A stretch of DNA of 38,240 nucleotides from a virus. This document shows, piece after piece, positions 13,545 through 23,572 of the stretch. The notes below the pieces were generated by a model. The model made no database searches. It had not been told where the DNA came from and saw only the letters and a program-made list of their open reading frames with translations. The DNA is taken from IMG/VR virus record IMGVR_UViG_3300045912_000291, positions 1 to 38,240 of that record, one strand, 5' to 3'. How positions within the stretch are numbered: the stretch's first letter is position 1; each line of letters begins with the position of its first letter. Position numbers and translations under genes: made by a program.

Positions 13545-14260
13545 ACCGGATCCCCGAGCAGCGTGACGATCAGCCCGATCGCGGTCGCAGGCGAATCGCC
13601 AGGGGACACGATCTCCACCGTGATCTCGTCATCATCCACCACAGACGCATCGACGATTGAAACAGCCGGCCCGGTCACGCTGGTCTTTTCCGTCGCGTCG
13701 ATCACCAGCATCGCCGAGCCAAGAATGGTGCTGCCGTTTTTCTGAATGTCGACGACCACGTCGCCCGACGAGCTGGCCACCAGAAGCGACGCGCGAACCG
13801 CGGTGATTGTGAACGCCTCCGGCGCGCGGAAATAAGCGACATTCGTCGACGCCTCCAAAGGATTCACCAAGTCCGAGCACGCGAGCTGAAACCGCAACGT
13901 TCCGCTGCCACCGCCACCGAGCTGCAGCACCGTCCACGCCGACCCGTCGTAGTAGTAGAACGCACCCGGCGAGCTGCCCTGGTTGAACGCGATCCAGCCT
14001 GCGATCGGTTCAAGGAACTGCCACGTTCCGCCGATTACCAGCGCCACCTTATCCGCGTGCCCAGCCCACGCGCCAGTCGGCGCCGTTCCCACGATGTACA
14101 CCGCACCGTCGGCAACTGAGCCCGGCGGAACGTTGAGCCCGATCGATACCACCGAGATGTTGCACGCAGCCTCGAGCCGGCGCAGCCCCTCGTTCAGGAT
14201 GAGATGCGGCTGCGACTGCGACTGCTGCAGCTCACGCAACTGAAGGATTGGCGTCGTCAT
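13541..14260 (-). CDS. Tail fibre-associated protein with DUF2793-like N-terminus
   Basis: 239 aa. The N-terminal half (PHLILNEGLRRLEAACN, PPGSVADGAVYIVGTAPTG, GTWQFLEPIAGWIAFNQ) matches the DUF2793 pattern found in accessory tail proteins. After a glycine linker, the C-terminal half is a beta-rich head domain (FTITAVRASLLVASSSGDV). Its ATG overlaps the stop of the central fibre gene by one base (TAATG). Probably a virion component next to the fibre. Confidence 0.75.
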   Translation of the reverse strand: MTTPILQLRELQQSQSQPHLILNEGLRRLEAACNISVVSIGLNVPPGSVADGAVYIVGTAPTGAWAGHADKVALVIGGTWQFLEPIAGWIAFNQGSSPGAFYYYDGSAWTVLQLGGGGSGTLRFQLACSDLVNPLEASTNVAYFRAPEAFTITAVRASLLVASSSGDVVVDIQKNGSTILGSAMLVIDATEKTSVTGPAVSIVDASVVDDDEITVEIVSPGDSPATAIGLIVTLLGDPV

Positions 14261-17200
14261 TACTGCGCTCCGTAGAGTCGGACCTTCAGGTCATCCCAAT
14301 GCCCATTATTGTTCGTGCCGTCCGTGCGCACCATGTCCACCTGGACGTCAACGTAGCGCGTCCCGGCCGGGAACGCGAACCCGTAGGACCGCCAGATAAA
14401 GGTAGCTCCCTGATTTGGCACAAAAGAAGGCGCCGCCGAGCTCGAGATCAGCACGCCGTCGACGTCGTAAAACAACAGCGTCAGGTCCATGCGATCCGAC
14501 TGCGACGGCCACGACGACGTCAGCCACTCCGCGACCAGCCACAGCTGCGGATTGTTCGTCTCGAGATCCTCGAAGTCATCCGGGAACAGATCGAGCAAAT
14601 CGACCCGCTGCACGGCCGTCGAAAGCGCCGACGTGCCGCCAAAGAACGACTGCGCGCCCTGCCCGCGCAGATACGGTGAGGCATTCGACTGACGCACCAA
14701 CTCGCCGACGGTAACGTCCCACTCGGCCCCTGGCGCTTCCGCCGCGTCCGCATTCAACAGCGAAAGATCCCACACCTGCGCTACTTCCTGCGCGTAAATG
14801 GTAGACCGCCCGGAAAAGTCCTCCAGGACAAGATCGGACTCCTGGATCACCACGTTCCACACCCGCGCAGCCGCGAAGCCCCCGGTCTGGGACGCGGACC
14901 CGGTCGGCGGCCCCAGGATGGACACCACACCAGGCACGGACGTCGGAGTCCACGCCTTCGTCACGAACAGCCGATCGTTGACCAGGATATGCACGGAGCT
15001 GGCGCCGTCGTAGCGCAGCTGCACCGTGTTTTCTTCCGCCTCCCCGAGCGCCGACGACCACACGCACAAGAACTCGTCGGCATCATCGACGCCAGCCAAG
15101 CCCTCGGTGCACATCCACAGCCGGCCCTGCCCATCGAACTTGCAGTCCTGCGCATACGCCGTCGGCGGACGCGGCGCCGCGTCCCCCGGACGCTCCGCCC
15201 ACGCCGTCCACGCATCGCCGTCCACGCCGGACGCGATGAAATCGTCCAGCAGCACCGGATACACGCGCCCGCCGCTCGGGTTCACGGACACGGACAGCCA
15301 CAGCAGCCCATCGAGATAGGCATGCCCCTGACACCGCAGCGGAAGCTGCAACCGCTTAACCCGGTCCGCCAGAACGAACGTGCCGCCAAGCACCACATCC
15401 GCCGCAGCGATGACGTACAGGTACGGAGTCCCGATCGTGGCGTACTCCCCAAGCAGCAGATACTCATGCCCGTCGATTACCACCCACTCGATGCCGGACA
15501 GCGCCGCCATCGCCGTGCAGTCAAAGGTCCCCGTGACCACCGCCGCTCCAGACGCCAGCGACGCATCGACGTCCAGCCGGCGCAGTACCTTGTCGTCCCC
15601 GTCGAACCACACCGTCCCGTCCAACGCCCGCCGCGCCAGCGCATTAACGTGGTAGGCGGTCACGCTGTCAAACTCGAACGACCCGAGCACCGCGCCCGAT
15701 TCCCGCTCGCACTGGTAGGCGACCGAGAACTGGTTTTCGTAATGCGCCGACACGAGCACCGTCCCATTCAGCAGCGGCAGGACCGCCTGCGGCCGCGCGC
15801 GATACCCGCTCAAGGTCTTGATCGGGAACTGCCAATGGAACCGCCACTTGCGACGGAACAACCGCTGCGTCTGCATCGACCCCGTGTACGCCCGCGCCGC
15901 CACCATCAGCTCGACCGAATCCGTAACGTCCGAAACCACCGCCAGCTCGAGCTTAGGATTCGCGGTCGCGTCATTCACGCATAGCGAGACGAGACGGTCG
16001 GCCGTCGCATTCCGCGGACCGCTATACGGCTCGATGGTGGCCCGCAGCGTCACCGGCTGGGACGAGCCGGCCGTCACCCAGGCCGGAAGCCCGGACGAGC
16101 ACGAGATGCGGAACTCGTACCCGTCGCCGACGAAACCGCGGTCCGAACGCCGCGTGTTCGACCCCTGGACCGCCCAGATCAACGCCTCCGCCTCATCGCC
16201 GTCCTTCGTTTCGCCGGTCACGATGATGGCGTCAGAATCGAACACCGGCACCCCGCCGACCAGGTCCGGATCGAGCTCAATCAGCACCGTCGCCTCGGCG
16301 ACGTAGCCGCGCCCGACCACCGCCGACAGCTGGTACACCCGCACGTCGATCGACGGCGGGAACGGCGACCCGAAGTCCTCCAGCTGCTGCGCGTAGGTGT
16401 AGGTCGCCAGCCGCTCGGTCACGGACAGGGTACGCAGGACCACCCCGCCGGACACGATGTCGACCTCATACGCCTCGGACGCCTCCGACAGCGGGATCTC
16501 CACCCCGTCCCGCAGCTCCTGCGACAGCCGGCCGCGCCGGATCCAGGAGATCCGGACGTCCCCGTCGTCTTCCCGCACCGCCTCGAGGAACACCGGCGAG
16601 AACGGCTTAAGCGCCACGCCAGCGCCGACGAAGTCCTGAACAGGGTCCTCGCCGGACGGCAACGCGCCAAACGTAACGACCTTAAACTGCCTGGCCGAAC
16701 CAATGCTGGCGTCGTCCTGGTAGATTCGGACCAGCCCGCCAGCCGACAACAGCACAAACGCATCGCCGGCCACCGCCTCTCCGATGGCATGCTCCGTGCC
16801 CCGCCGGCCGCGGCGCAGCGACGTCAACCGCCAGAGCCCTGGCCCTACCAGCTCCGCGGACCGGAACTGGACGATCTCCCATCGCCCGTGCGCGCCGATC
16901 GCCGCCGTGTTCGCCCCGGACAGCACCGCCTCCTCCGTCCGCGATTCGAGCGTGCCGTTGTAGATGTGCACCAGCAACGAACCGCCGTCATCGACCACCG
17001 TCGCCGGAGCCGACCCGGAGTCCGCCACGAGCACGCCCATGACAACCGCGGTAGTGCTCGACGCGACCAATGAAAACGACGCGCCGCCATCGACGGATCG
17101 GTAAATCGCTGCACCGCGCCAATTCCCGACGTTGATGACCGGACGGACGGCAGCGTAGAACCCACCGTCGTCATCAGCATCCCGCAGCGCAGGAAGATCG

Positions 17201-19617
17201 AGCAGCACCAGCTCCGACGGGCCCGTGTAGTTGAACGCCGAGCCCGTGCCCTGCCCAGGCACTCCAACCGCCGACGAGTCGTAAACCCCAGCATCGTCCC
17301 GAACCGCGTCGATCTGGATCAGCAACGGCGCCAGATACGTGACCCGCGTGATCCGCACCCGCTCCGAGCGACCCGACACTGGAAGCACCACCGCATCACC
17401 AGGATCGAGCGCCAGCCAGTCCGCGTCCAGAGTGAACGCGTAGCCCATCCGATTCGCCCACGCCTCGTACAGCAGCACCTCGGAGATCTGCGCCGCCTTT
17501 GCGTCCGACATGGCGATCGCAAGCTCGAGATCCACGCGATGCGCCGACTGCGTCGCCAGCCGCGACGAAAACTGCTCCGCCGGCTCGTAATCCCGCTCCG
17601 GATTCGCGTAGTGGACCCGCATCTGCACCGGCAGCTCCACGTCCTGCCCGCGCGTCACCTTGACAGCCGGCGGCCGCGCCTCCCCAGCCGGATGCGCCGC
17701 CACATCCTCCTCCGTCAGGGTCGCAACCGACGACTTGCCGCGCGTCACGAACTTAGCCGTACCACCCGACTCGACCGCATCGAAAAACCCGTAGGACCGC
17801 AGCGGCTCGATGGCGTCCCGCCCGGACATCTGCCGCGTGATCGCGTACCCGTGCACCTCGATGGACTGCAGGTCCGAGACGTCCGCGTCCGCAACGCCCA
17901 CCCGAACCGAGATGTCGTCGACGATATCCGCCAGCGAGATCGGATCCCCGTCCGCGAAGCACAGATCGTAGGTGCGCTCGTAGTAGTAGGACTGCACCTC
18001 GGGATAATCCACCCCGTACACCAGCCCCGCCTTCATGTCCCCGGCCGCCACCGCAGCCTCGTAAGCAGCGGTCCAGAACGCCGCGTCGTTATAGGTGGCG
18101 TCAGACGGAACGCGGACCGGCCCCAACGGATAGGCGGCAATGGTCGTCTTGCTGGTAAACGAGAGGCGATACCGCTGCAGCACCTTACAAGTCCCGGCGA
18201 CGCGCGTCCACGGAGCACCCGACTGCACCGAGCCATCCGGCATGGCGTACCAATCCGTCGAACCCTGCAGCGGCACACCGCCCAACTCCACCGGACCCGG
18301 CGGAGCGCGCGGAACTCGGCGGATGCGCAGCATCAGGTCGTAGTCGAGCACGTAGCAATAGCCACGCGAGACCACACCCGTCACCAAGATGTCCCACTCC
18401 GGCTTGTGCGCCTGCGACGACTGCAGCGCGATCGGCCAGCCGTGCACGACGCCGCCGCCGCCGCCCCATGTCCCCTTGAGGAAGGATCCGTTGTACCACC
18501 AGGTCGAGCCGAGCAAAAACCCGTTGGACGGCGAAAGATCATCACTTAAAGCGCCAACCCGCTTCACCTGGCGCTCGTACTCCTTCTGCGAAAACAGCAG
18601 CGAGAGCACGAGCCCGTCCCGGACGTCGAAGCTTGGCGCCAGACCTACCCGATTGACGCGCCCCGTCCGATCCGGATCGTCGCCGTTGTTGGCGTAGCCG
18701 GAGTACACCGGGAAGGTCCGACCCGACGCCGACTGCGCCGCCGCCGTCGCGTCCTCCACCGATTCGTAGACACCAGGCACCACACCCGACGCCACCACGC
18801 CTGGAACGAACCCGATGCGCACCTCGTGCTTGTTGCGGGGATTGACGGGATAGTCGGCCTTGATCCACGGATAGAGCACCTCGTTGGACCGCTCGGTCAC
18901 CTGCTGGCAGTCCTGCGCCCCCGCATCGAACACCTCGACGCGGATATTCGGAATGCGGTTTCCGTACTTGGTGACGTTGAAGTCCCGCAGGACCAGGTAG
19001 CACAGCCCGCGGTAGGCCGGCACGTTGCCGACGCCCTCGTAGGACTCGATGGTGGGATCCGGCAGCTGCGTCTCAGACCCAGGATAGAACTCGAGGATGC
19101 TGGCAAGGCTCGCGTTCGCCGCCTGCTGGTAGAGCAGCGAATCCTGCCCGAGCGCGATCAGCGCCAGGATCTGCTCCGCAGTCAGCCCGTCCCAGGCAGA
19201 CGGAGTTGACGCGTCGTAGATCAGATCCGCGTCCGCCCAAATTCGACGGACGCCCGCCATCGGTCCCTCGCACAGCCCGACCGCGATCGACACCGTGTAC
19301 TCGTAGGTGGTTACGGACTGCGACGGCCCGCCCTTGCCCCCCACCTCCTCGGTCGTTGCGATCTCCTGCAGCCCGCCCGACCAGATGACGTTGCCCGCAA
19401 CCAGGTAGGTCCCGTAGACCTTCGGGATCGGACCGCCGATCGTCGACGTCTGGACGTTCAGCTCGCCGATCCGCGGCCCCTGAACGCCCGGCAGCTTCGT
19501 CGGGAATAGGACGTTGCCGGCAAGGTTGCCGATGTAGAACCCGAGCGCCGGATTGCCGGTCAGGAATCCGACGCCGAGCCCGACGATCGTGAGCGCGGCC
19601 TGCCCGACGTTAGACAT
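14260..19617 (-). CDS. Central tail fibre / tip attachment protein (lambda J-like)
   Basis: 1785 aa, the largest gene. The hydrophobic glycine-rich N-terminus and the following tail-hub region (residues about 1-850, including AEQFSSRLATQSAHRVDLEL and DADWLALDPGDAVVLP) match the phage tail-tip protein family. Fibronectin-like sequence lies around 1000-1100 (DGDVRISWIRRG). Residues about 1280-1530 look like a beta-propeller insertion (AYAQDCKFDGQGRLWMC). The last 250 residues are beta-rich and probably contact the receptor. It should form the tail tip and determine host range. It follows the DUF2460, BR0599 and NlpC genes in the usual order. Confidence 0.88.
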   Translation of the reverse strand: MSNVGQAALTIVGLGVGFLTGNPALGFYIGNLAGNVLFPTKLPGVQGPRIGELNVQTSTIGGPIPKVYGTYLVAGNVIWSGGLQEIATTEEVGGKGGPSQSVTTYEYTVSIAVGLCEGPMAGVRRIWADADLIYDASTPSAWDGLTAEQILALIALGQDSLLYQQAANASLASILEFYPGSETQLPDPTIESYEGVGNVPAYRGLCYLVLRDFNVTKYGNRIPNIRVEVFDAGAQDCQQVTERSNEVLYPWIKADYPVNPRNKHEVRIGFVPGVVASGVVPGVYESVEDATAAAQSASGRTFPVYSGYANNGDDPDRTGRVNRVGLAPSFDVRDGLVLSLLFSQKEYERQVKRVGALSDDLSPSNGFLLGSTWWYNGSFLKGTWGGGGGVVHGWPIALQSSQAHKPEWDILVTGVVSRGYCYVLDYDLMLRIRRVPRAPPGPVELGGVPLQGSTDWYAMPDGSVQSGAPWTRVAGTCKVLQRYRLSFTSKTTIAAYPLGPVRVPSDATYNDAAFWTAAYEAAVAAGDMKAGLVYGVDYPEVQSYYYERTYDLCFADGDPISLADIVDDISVRVGVADADVSDLQSIEVHGYAITRQMSGRDAIEPLRSYGFFDAVESGGTAKFVTRGKSSVATLTEEDVAAHPAGEARPPAVKVTRGQDVELPVQMRVHYANPERDYEPAEQFSSRLATQSAHRVDLELAIAMSDAKAAQISEVLLYEAWANRMGYAFTLDADWLALDPGDAVVLPVSGRSERVRITRVTYLAPLLIQIDAVRDDAGVYDSSAVGVPGQGTGSAFNYTGPSELVLLDLPALRDADDDGGFYAAVRPVINVGNWRGAAIYRSVDGGASFSLVASSTTAVVMGVLVADSGSAPATVVDDGGSLLVHIYNGTLESRTEEAVLSGANTAAIGAHGRWEIVQFRSAELVGPGLWRLTSLRRGRRGTEHAIGEAVAGDAFVLLSAGGLVRIYQDDASIGSARQFKVVTFGALPSGEDPVQDFVGAGVALKPFSPVFLEAVREDDGDVRISWIRRGRLSQELRDGVEIPLSEASEAYEVDIVSGGVVLRTLSVTERLATYTYAQQLEDFGSPFPPSIDVRVYQLSAVVGRGYVAEATVLIELDPDLVGGVPVFDSDAIIVTGETKDGDEAEALIWAVQGSNTRRSDRGFVGDGYEFRISCSSGLPAWVTAGSSQPVTLRATIEPYSGPRNATADRLVSLCVNDATANPKLELAVVSDVTDSVELMVAARAYTGSMQTQRLFRRKWRFHWQFPIKTLSGYRARPQAVLPLLNGTVLVSAHYENQFSVAYQCERESGAVLGSFEFDSVTAYHVNALARRALDGTVWFDGDDKVLRRLDVDASLASGAAVVTGTFDCTAMAALSGIEWVVIDGHEYLLLGEYATIGTPYLYVIAAADVVLGGTFVLADRVKRLQLPLRCQGHAYLDGLLWLSVSVNPSGGRVYPVLLDDFIASGVDGDAWTAWAERPGDAAPRPPTAYAQDCKFDGQGRLWMCTEGLAGVDDADEFLCVWSSALGEAEENTVQLRYDGASSVHILVNDRLFVTKAWTPTSVPGVVSILGPPTGSASQTGGFAAARVWNVVIQESDLVLEDFSGRSTIYAQEVAQVWDLSLLNADAAEAPGAEWDVTVGELVRQSNASPYLRGQGAQSFFGGTSALSTAVQRVDLLDLFPDDFEDLETNNPQLWLVAEWLTSSWPSQSDRMDLTLLFYDVDGVLISSSAAPSFVPNQGATFIWRSYGFAFPAGTRYVDVQVDMVRTDGTNNNGHWDDLKVRLYGAQ

Positions 19618-20023
19618 ACGAGACCCCTGGCAACGCCCACACCGAATGCGTCAGCCGACGCCACACGCCCCGGTAACCGTGCTCGACCACCATCCGCCGC
19701 GACGCACACGCGTGAACCAGCGTCGCATCCGTGGCGATCGCCAGATGCGCCGCCACCTGCGACCACCGAATGACCACAAGCGCCCCCGGCCGCGGCTCGT
19801 CGATCGCAGCGCAATGCTCGCGCACCCGCGCCTCGAGGAACGATCGCAACGGCTGGCGCCCGTAGCCCTGGTAGTCAAGATCACCAGGAAGGAAGCCCAG
19901 CTCGCGCCCAACCTCGAGCACCAGCCCAAGACAGTCGACGCCAAACCGGCTGCGACCTTGGTGCAGGTACGGCACCCCAAGCCACCCGCGCGCAGCAGAC
20001 ACCACCGCCTCGGCTGGGATCAC
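19610..20023 (-). CDS. NlpC/P60-type tail peptidase
   Basis: 137 aa. Catalytic Cys in FGVDCLGL (residue 31) and His in VAAHLAI (about 93) mark an NlpC/P60 cysteine peptidase of the tail-tip type. Such proteins cut peptidoglycan during DNA entry. The gene lies between the BR0599-like and central fibre genes, as in other phages of this type and in gene transfer agents. It overlaps both neighbours. Confidence 0.9.
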   Translation of the reverse strand: MIPAEAVVSAARGWLGVPYLHQGRSRFGVDCLGLVLEVGRELGFLPGDLDYQGYGRQPLRSFLEARVREHCAAIDEPRPGALVVIRWSQVAAHLAIATDATLVHACASRRMVVEHGYRGVWRRLTHSVWALPGVSYV

Positions 20024-20910
20024 TGCCCGCCCACCTTCAAGATTTCATTCTGCCCAGGCACGTAGACCCCGTGCCCGCGGAAATTGAGCAGATTGGCGAA
20101 CCGATCACGGCACGTCGCCAGCGACTTGTCGCAGCCAGGACGGACCACGAACGTGTCGCCAGGAACCACCTCCTCCGGAAACGCCTCCGCCACCTCGATC
20201 TGCCCCCAGGTCCCCAGGACCGCGTCGTCCTTCACTTCCCGCCGGTAGCCGGCATTCGCCCCGGTCGTGAACTCGAGCAGCCCGCCGACGAAATCGCCTT
20301 CGGTCGGCACCGGCGAGCTGCCAGAAATGGCGTCGAACCGCCGCCGCGAAGCGATCGCGGTGACCGTCCCAACCACCTCCAGCGGCGCCAGATTGACCCC
20401 ACACCTGGCATCACCCAGCTCCGCGTCGCACGCCTGCCCGTAGGTGCGGATCGGGATCTGCGAGAAATACTGGAACAAGCCGCGCAGCTCGGCCCGGTAG
20501 GACGCCTCAGAAGTCCAGGTCACGTTACCGATCGACCCGCGCCGCAGCACGAGCTGGCCATCGTCCGGCGCCTCGGCTGCCACCAGGAACAGCACCACCT
20601 CCGCCTGATCGAGCAAGCCGGCCTCCAGGTCGGCCGCCGACAACCCGGTCAGCACAAGCGCATCGTCGAGCGCGCCGTCTACCTCCAGGTTATCCACAGA
20701 CAGGTCGCTAGTGGATTCCACGCCGCTCCCGGCCACGCCGGTCTTCGCGACGTAGGTCCCAGCCAGCGAGCCAGACGAAACCACCACATCGACATCAGAC
20801 TGCGTGCCGAGCAGCAGCTCCCCATCCTGCCGCGTGACCCGCCAGCACACCACGAGCGACGTAACCCGCTGCGCAAGCCGCGTCGCCAGGCCGGCTGGTA
20901 TCGTTTTCAC
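20020..20910 (-). CDS. Tail protein, DUF2163/BR0599 family
   Basis: 296 aa. Begins KTIPAGLATRLAQRVTSLVV, shows the LGTQSDVDVVV strand, repeated beta segments, a CDAELGDARCGV cysteine pair and a late PGCDKSLATCRDRF, all typical of the BR0599 tail-tip family; the cysteines may bind a metal cluster. It is a structural hub protein between the distal tail protein and the peptidase. Coupled to both by 4-bp overlaps. Confidence 0.88.
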   Translation of the reverse strand: MKTIPAGLATRLAQRVTSLVVCWRVTRQDGELLLGTQSDVDVVVSSGSLAGTYVAKTGVAGSGVESTSDLSVDNLEVDGALDDALVLTGLSAADLEAGLLDQAEVVLFLVAAEAPDDGQLVLRRGSIGNVTWTSEASYRAELRGLFQYFSQIPIRTYGQACDAELGDARCGVNLAPLEVVGTVTAIASRRRFDAISGSSPVPTEGDFVGGLLEFTTGANAGYRREVKDDAVLGTWGQIEVAEAFPEEVVPGDTFVVRPGCDKSLATCRDRFANLLNFRGHGVYVPGQNEILKVGGQ

Positions 20911-21551
20911 GGCAGGAACTCCTGCGGGCGCAGCTCCATCAGCACGAAAGATGCCGACAGGATCTGCCGATTCTGCAGCTCGACCGGCAGCTCGGAATCA
21001 AACCGGACCGGCACGTCGAACTCACCACCCCAGGTCAGCACACCGACCGGCATGAAATTCAGCGTCACGCGACCAGACGCATAGTCCAGCGTCCAGTCGT
21101 ACATCTCGTCCTTTTCCACCCCGGCATCCGCGATCCGGACGGTCCCCGCTACCGGCTTGACGATTTCCCGATCCTGGGACAGCACACCAGCCGTGTACCG
21201 CTTGACGAGCTGGTACTCCTCCGGAGAGCTACCCGTGACCAGCACCAGCGGCTGGTCCGTCGGCGACACGACCGAACCGAGCGACGCCGACTGGTAGTCG
21301 TTCCCGTCCGAGAACCGAAACCCAACAGCGCGCCCACCGACCGCGTGATAGAACTCGAGCACCGCCTCGACGTCGGCCTGCGCGCGCGGCCCAACCACCG
21401 CCGTGTACCGATGCCGCGGTCGCTGCCAGTTACGGTTGCGTTTCTCGAACCCGCCACCACGAGTGACGACGGTGACGTCGTACATCGGCTCCGACGTGAA
21501 CCCGAACGACGGACAGCGCGGGAACGGCGGATCCTCAAGGAAGTCGGTCAT
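20907..21551 (-). CDS. Distal tail protein, DUF2460 family
   Basis: 214 aa. Opening region with FPRCPSFGFTSEPMYDVTVV and the conserved FYHAVGGRAVGFRFSDGNDY identify the DUF2460 family, the distal tail ring linking tube and tip. Its ATG overlaps the tape-measure stop by one base. Confidence 0.9.
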   Translation of the reverse strand: MTDFLEDPPFPRCPSFGFTSEPMYDVTVVTRGGGFEKRNRNWQRPRHRYTAVVGPRAQADVEAVLEFYHAVGGRAVGFRFSDGNDYQSASLGSVVSPTDQPLVLVTGSSPEEYQLVKRYTAGVLSQDREIVKPVAGTVRIADAGVEKDEMYDWTLDYASGRVTLNFMPVGVLTWGGEFDVPVRFDSELPVELQNRQILSASFVLMELRPQEFLP

Positions 21552-23572
21552 CAGTTACCCCTCCGGCCCGCCTGCGCCAGCCCACGCGCGGCCGCCGCCG
21601 CGAGCTGCTGCTCGGTCTGCCGCGTCACGGTCCCGGCCGGCGCCACGATGCTGAAATTCTGCACCACCGACATACCGCCGGCCGCGCCGGCTGGCACGAA
21701 CTCACCCGGACGATCCGGCACGAACATCTCCGGCTGGGCGCCCGTCCCGATCAGGTACGCCTTACCGGGATACCCGCGCCCACCGTTGTCCATCGTGCCG
21801 CCAAACACGCCGCCAAGGAACCCGCCGACCTTGCTGGCAATTCCCCCGAACAGCCCACCGCCGCCGCCAGAGCCCGCGCCCAACAACCCGAACAGCTGCT
21901 GCGCCAGGTCGTTCGCGGCGATCCGGAGCAACGCCTGGCCGAAGTTTTCCAGCACGTCCTTGCCCTTCGATAGGTCCGTGAGGAAATCCGCCAGCGCATC
22001 CTGGGCATTGCGCATCGCCTGGTCCGCGAACGCGCCCGCGCCTTCGCTTGCCTTCTCGAAGGCTTCCTTCGCGCCCGCCGCAGCGCGGTTGTAGGTGTCC
22101 TGGGAGATGGCGCCCAGCTCGAGCAGCTGCTGCAGCCGGTCCAGCTCATCCGCGTACACCTCCGCCGCCGTGCGCACGGATTCCGTCACCCGCGCCCCTT
22201 CATCCAGCACCGCCTGCCACTCCGCAGCCCGCTCGCGCGCGGCCTCCGACTTCGCGCCGATTTCCTCCAGCTGGGTCGTCAGCTCGATGAGCCGCTGCAG
22301 GTACGGCGCCCCAGCCGCGCCGGCATCCCGGAACGTCTGCGCCAAGTCCCCCTGGGTCGCCCGGTACGCCAGCGCCGCCGAATCGGCCATGCCGTAGGTG
22401 GCCACCTGCTGCTCGAGGCCGGCCGCCAGTTTCTCCAGCTCGGACAGCGCCTCGGCCGCCGCGTCGCGCGCCTTGCCCTTCGCCTTCGTCGGCGAGAACA
22501 CGATCGAGTCCTCAAGCGCCGCGTCCATCTTCGCCGCGGTCGCCGCCACAGCCGGCACCTGGTCATCCCACACGGCCGCCAGCGTTTCGAGATCCTGCGC
22601 GACGTTCGACTGCACCGACGAAAACGCGTCGCCCAGCTCTTCGGCCGCCAGCCGGAACTCGCCGCGCGCGACGTTGAAAACCGCCATCGCCACGCCATAG
22701 ACGAGCCGGCCCACCTGCTCAAACACGGAGCTGACGATGACGCCGGCAGAAACCAGCCCGCGGAACGCGATGCCCAGCGTCTTGACCGCCACCTCCAGCG
22801 CGCCGCTGTTCTTCGCGCTCGCGATGAAGCGATCGGTCAGCGCGATGAAGGTCGGCAGCATTTCAGTCACCAGCTGATTCGCCACGCCCTGGCCGGCTGC
22901 CTTCAGACGGTCCATGTTGTCTCTCAGCTGGGACGCCGCCATCGCGGTCTCATTCGACACGGTCAACCCGAGCGCCGCCGCCTCCGCGCGAAAGGCGGCC
23001 AGGCCATCGCGCCCATTATTCAGGAACGGGATCAGCTCAGCGCCGGACTTGCCAAAGATCCGCAGCGCGAGCGCGGTCTTGGTCGTCCCGTCCTCCATCG
23101 CCGCAAAGCGATCTGCCAGGTCGCCAAGGACGTCGTCCACCGGACGCAGGACGCCGCGCGCATCCGTGACCGCCACGCCGAGCGCGCCGAACGCCTCCGA
23201 CGGCTCCTTCAGCCCCTCGGCCGCCGCCGACAGGTTGCGCGACAGCAGCGTCAACCCTCGCTGCAGCCCTTCGATGGACGAGCCCGAGAGCTTCGCCGCG
23301 TAAGCCAGCTCTGACAGCACGTCGGCCGCGACGCCCGTCCGCTGCCGCATGTCGTCGAACTGGTCCAGCGCATCGACCGTGCCGCGCGCCAGGAACGCGA
23401 AAGAGCCAGCCGCAGCTACAGCCGCGCCAGCTAGACCCTTCCCAATGGATGCAGCCGTCACGCCCGACTGCTTGCTGAACCGCCCGAGCTTCTTCTCGGC
23501 AGCGTCCAGCTTCCGCATGTAATCGGCGGTCTGCGCCTCGAGCTTGACTACCAGCTTCGCAAGATCGGTCAC
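21551..23572 (-). CDS. Tape measure protein
   Basis: 673 aa. Starts TDLAKLVVKLEAQTADYMRK with coiled coil, has a hydrophobic alanine/glycine stretch (AGAAVAAAGSFAFLARG), the tail-length family pattern GADVLSELAYAAKLSG-like sequence near residues 80-95, many alanine-rich helices, and a glycine-rich C-terminus (FGGIASKVGGFLGGVFGG) with RPGEFVPAG. At about 0.15 nm per residue it would specify a tail near 100 nm. Its start overlaps the second chaperone frame as ATGA. Confidence 0.92.
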   Translation of the reverse strand: MTDLAKLVVKLEAQTADYMRKLDAAEKKLGRFSKQSGVTAASIGKGLAGAAVAAAGSFAFLARGTVDALDQFDDMRQRTGVAADVLSELAYAAKLSGSSIEGLQRGLTLLSRNLSAAAEGLKEPSEAFGALGVAVTDARGVLRPVDDVLGDLADRFAAMEDGTTKTALALRIFGKSGAELIPFLNNGRDGLAAFRAEAAALGLTVSNETAMAASQLRDNMDRLKAAGQGVANQLVTEMLPTFIALTDRFIASAKNSGALEVAVKTLGIAFRGLVSAGVIVSSVFEQVGRLVYGVAMAVFNVARGEFRLAAEELGDAFSSVQSNVAQDLETLAAVWDDQVPAVAATAAKMDAALEDSIVFSPTKAKGKARDAAAEALSELEKLAAGLEQQVATYGMADSAALAYRATQGDLAQTFRDAGAAGAPYLQRLIELTTQLEEIGAKSEAARERAAEWQAVLDEGARVTESVRTAAEVYADELDRLQQLLELGAISQDTYNRAAAGAKEAFEKASEGAGAFADQAMRNAQDALADFLTDLSKGKDVLENFGQALLRIAANDLAQQLFGLLGAGSGGGGGLFGGIASKVGGFLGGVFGGTMDNGGRGYPGKAYLIGTGAQPEMFVPDRPGEFVPAGAAGGMSVVQNFSIVAPAGTVTRQTEQQLAAAAARGLAQAGRRGN

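Noticed and set aside
11850-13745. Plus-strand open frame of 631 codons.
   Set aside because: It lies opposite fibre and lysis genes and is Arg/Pro/His-rich, as expected for the complement of GC-rich coding DNA.
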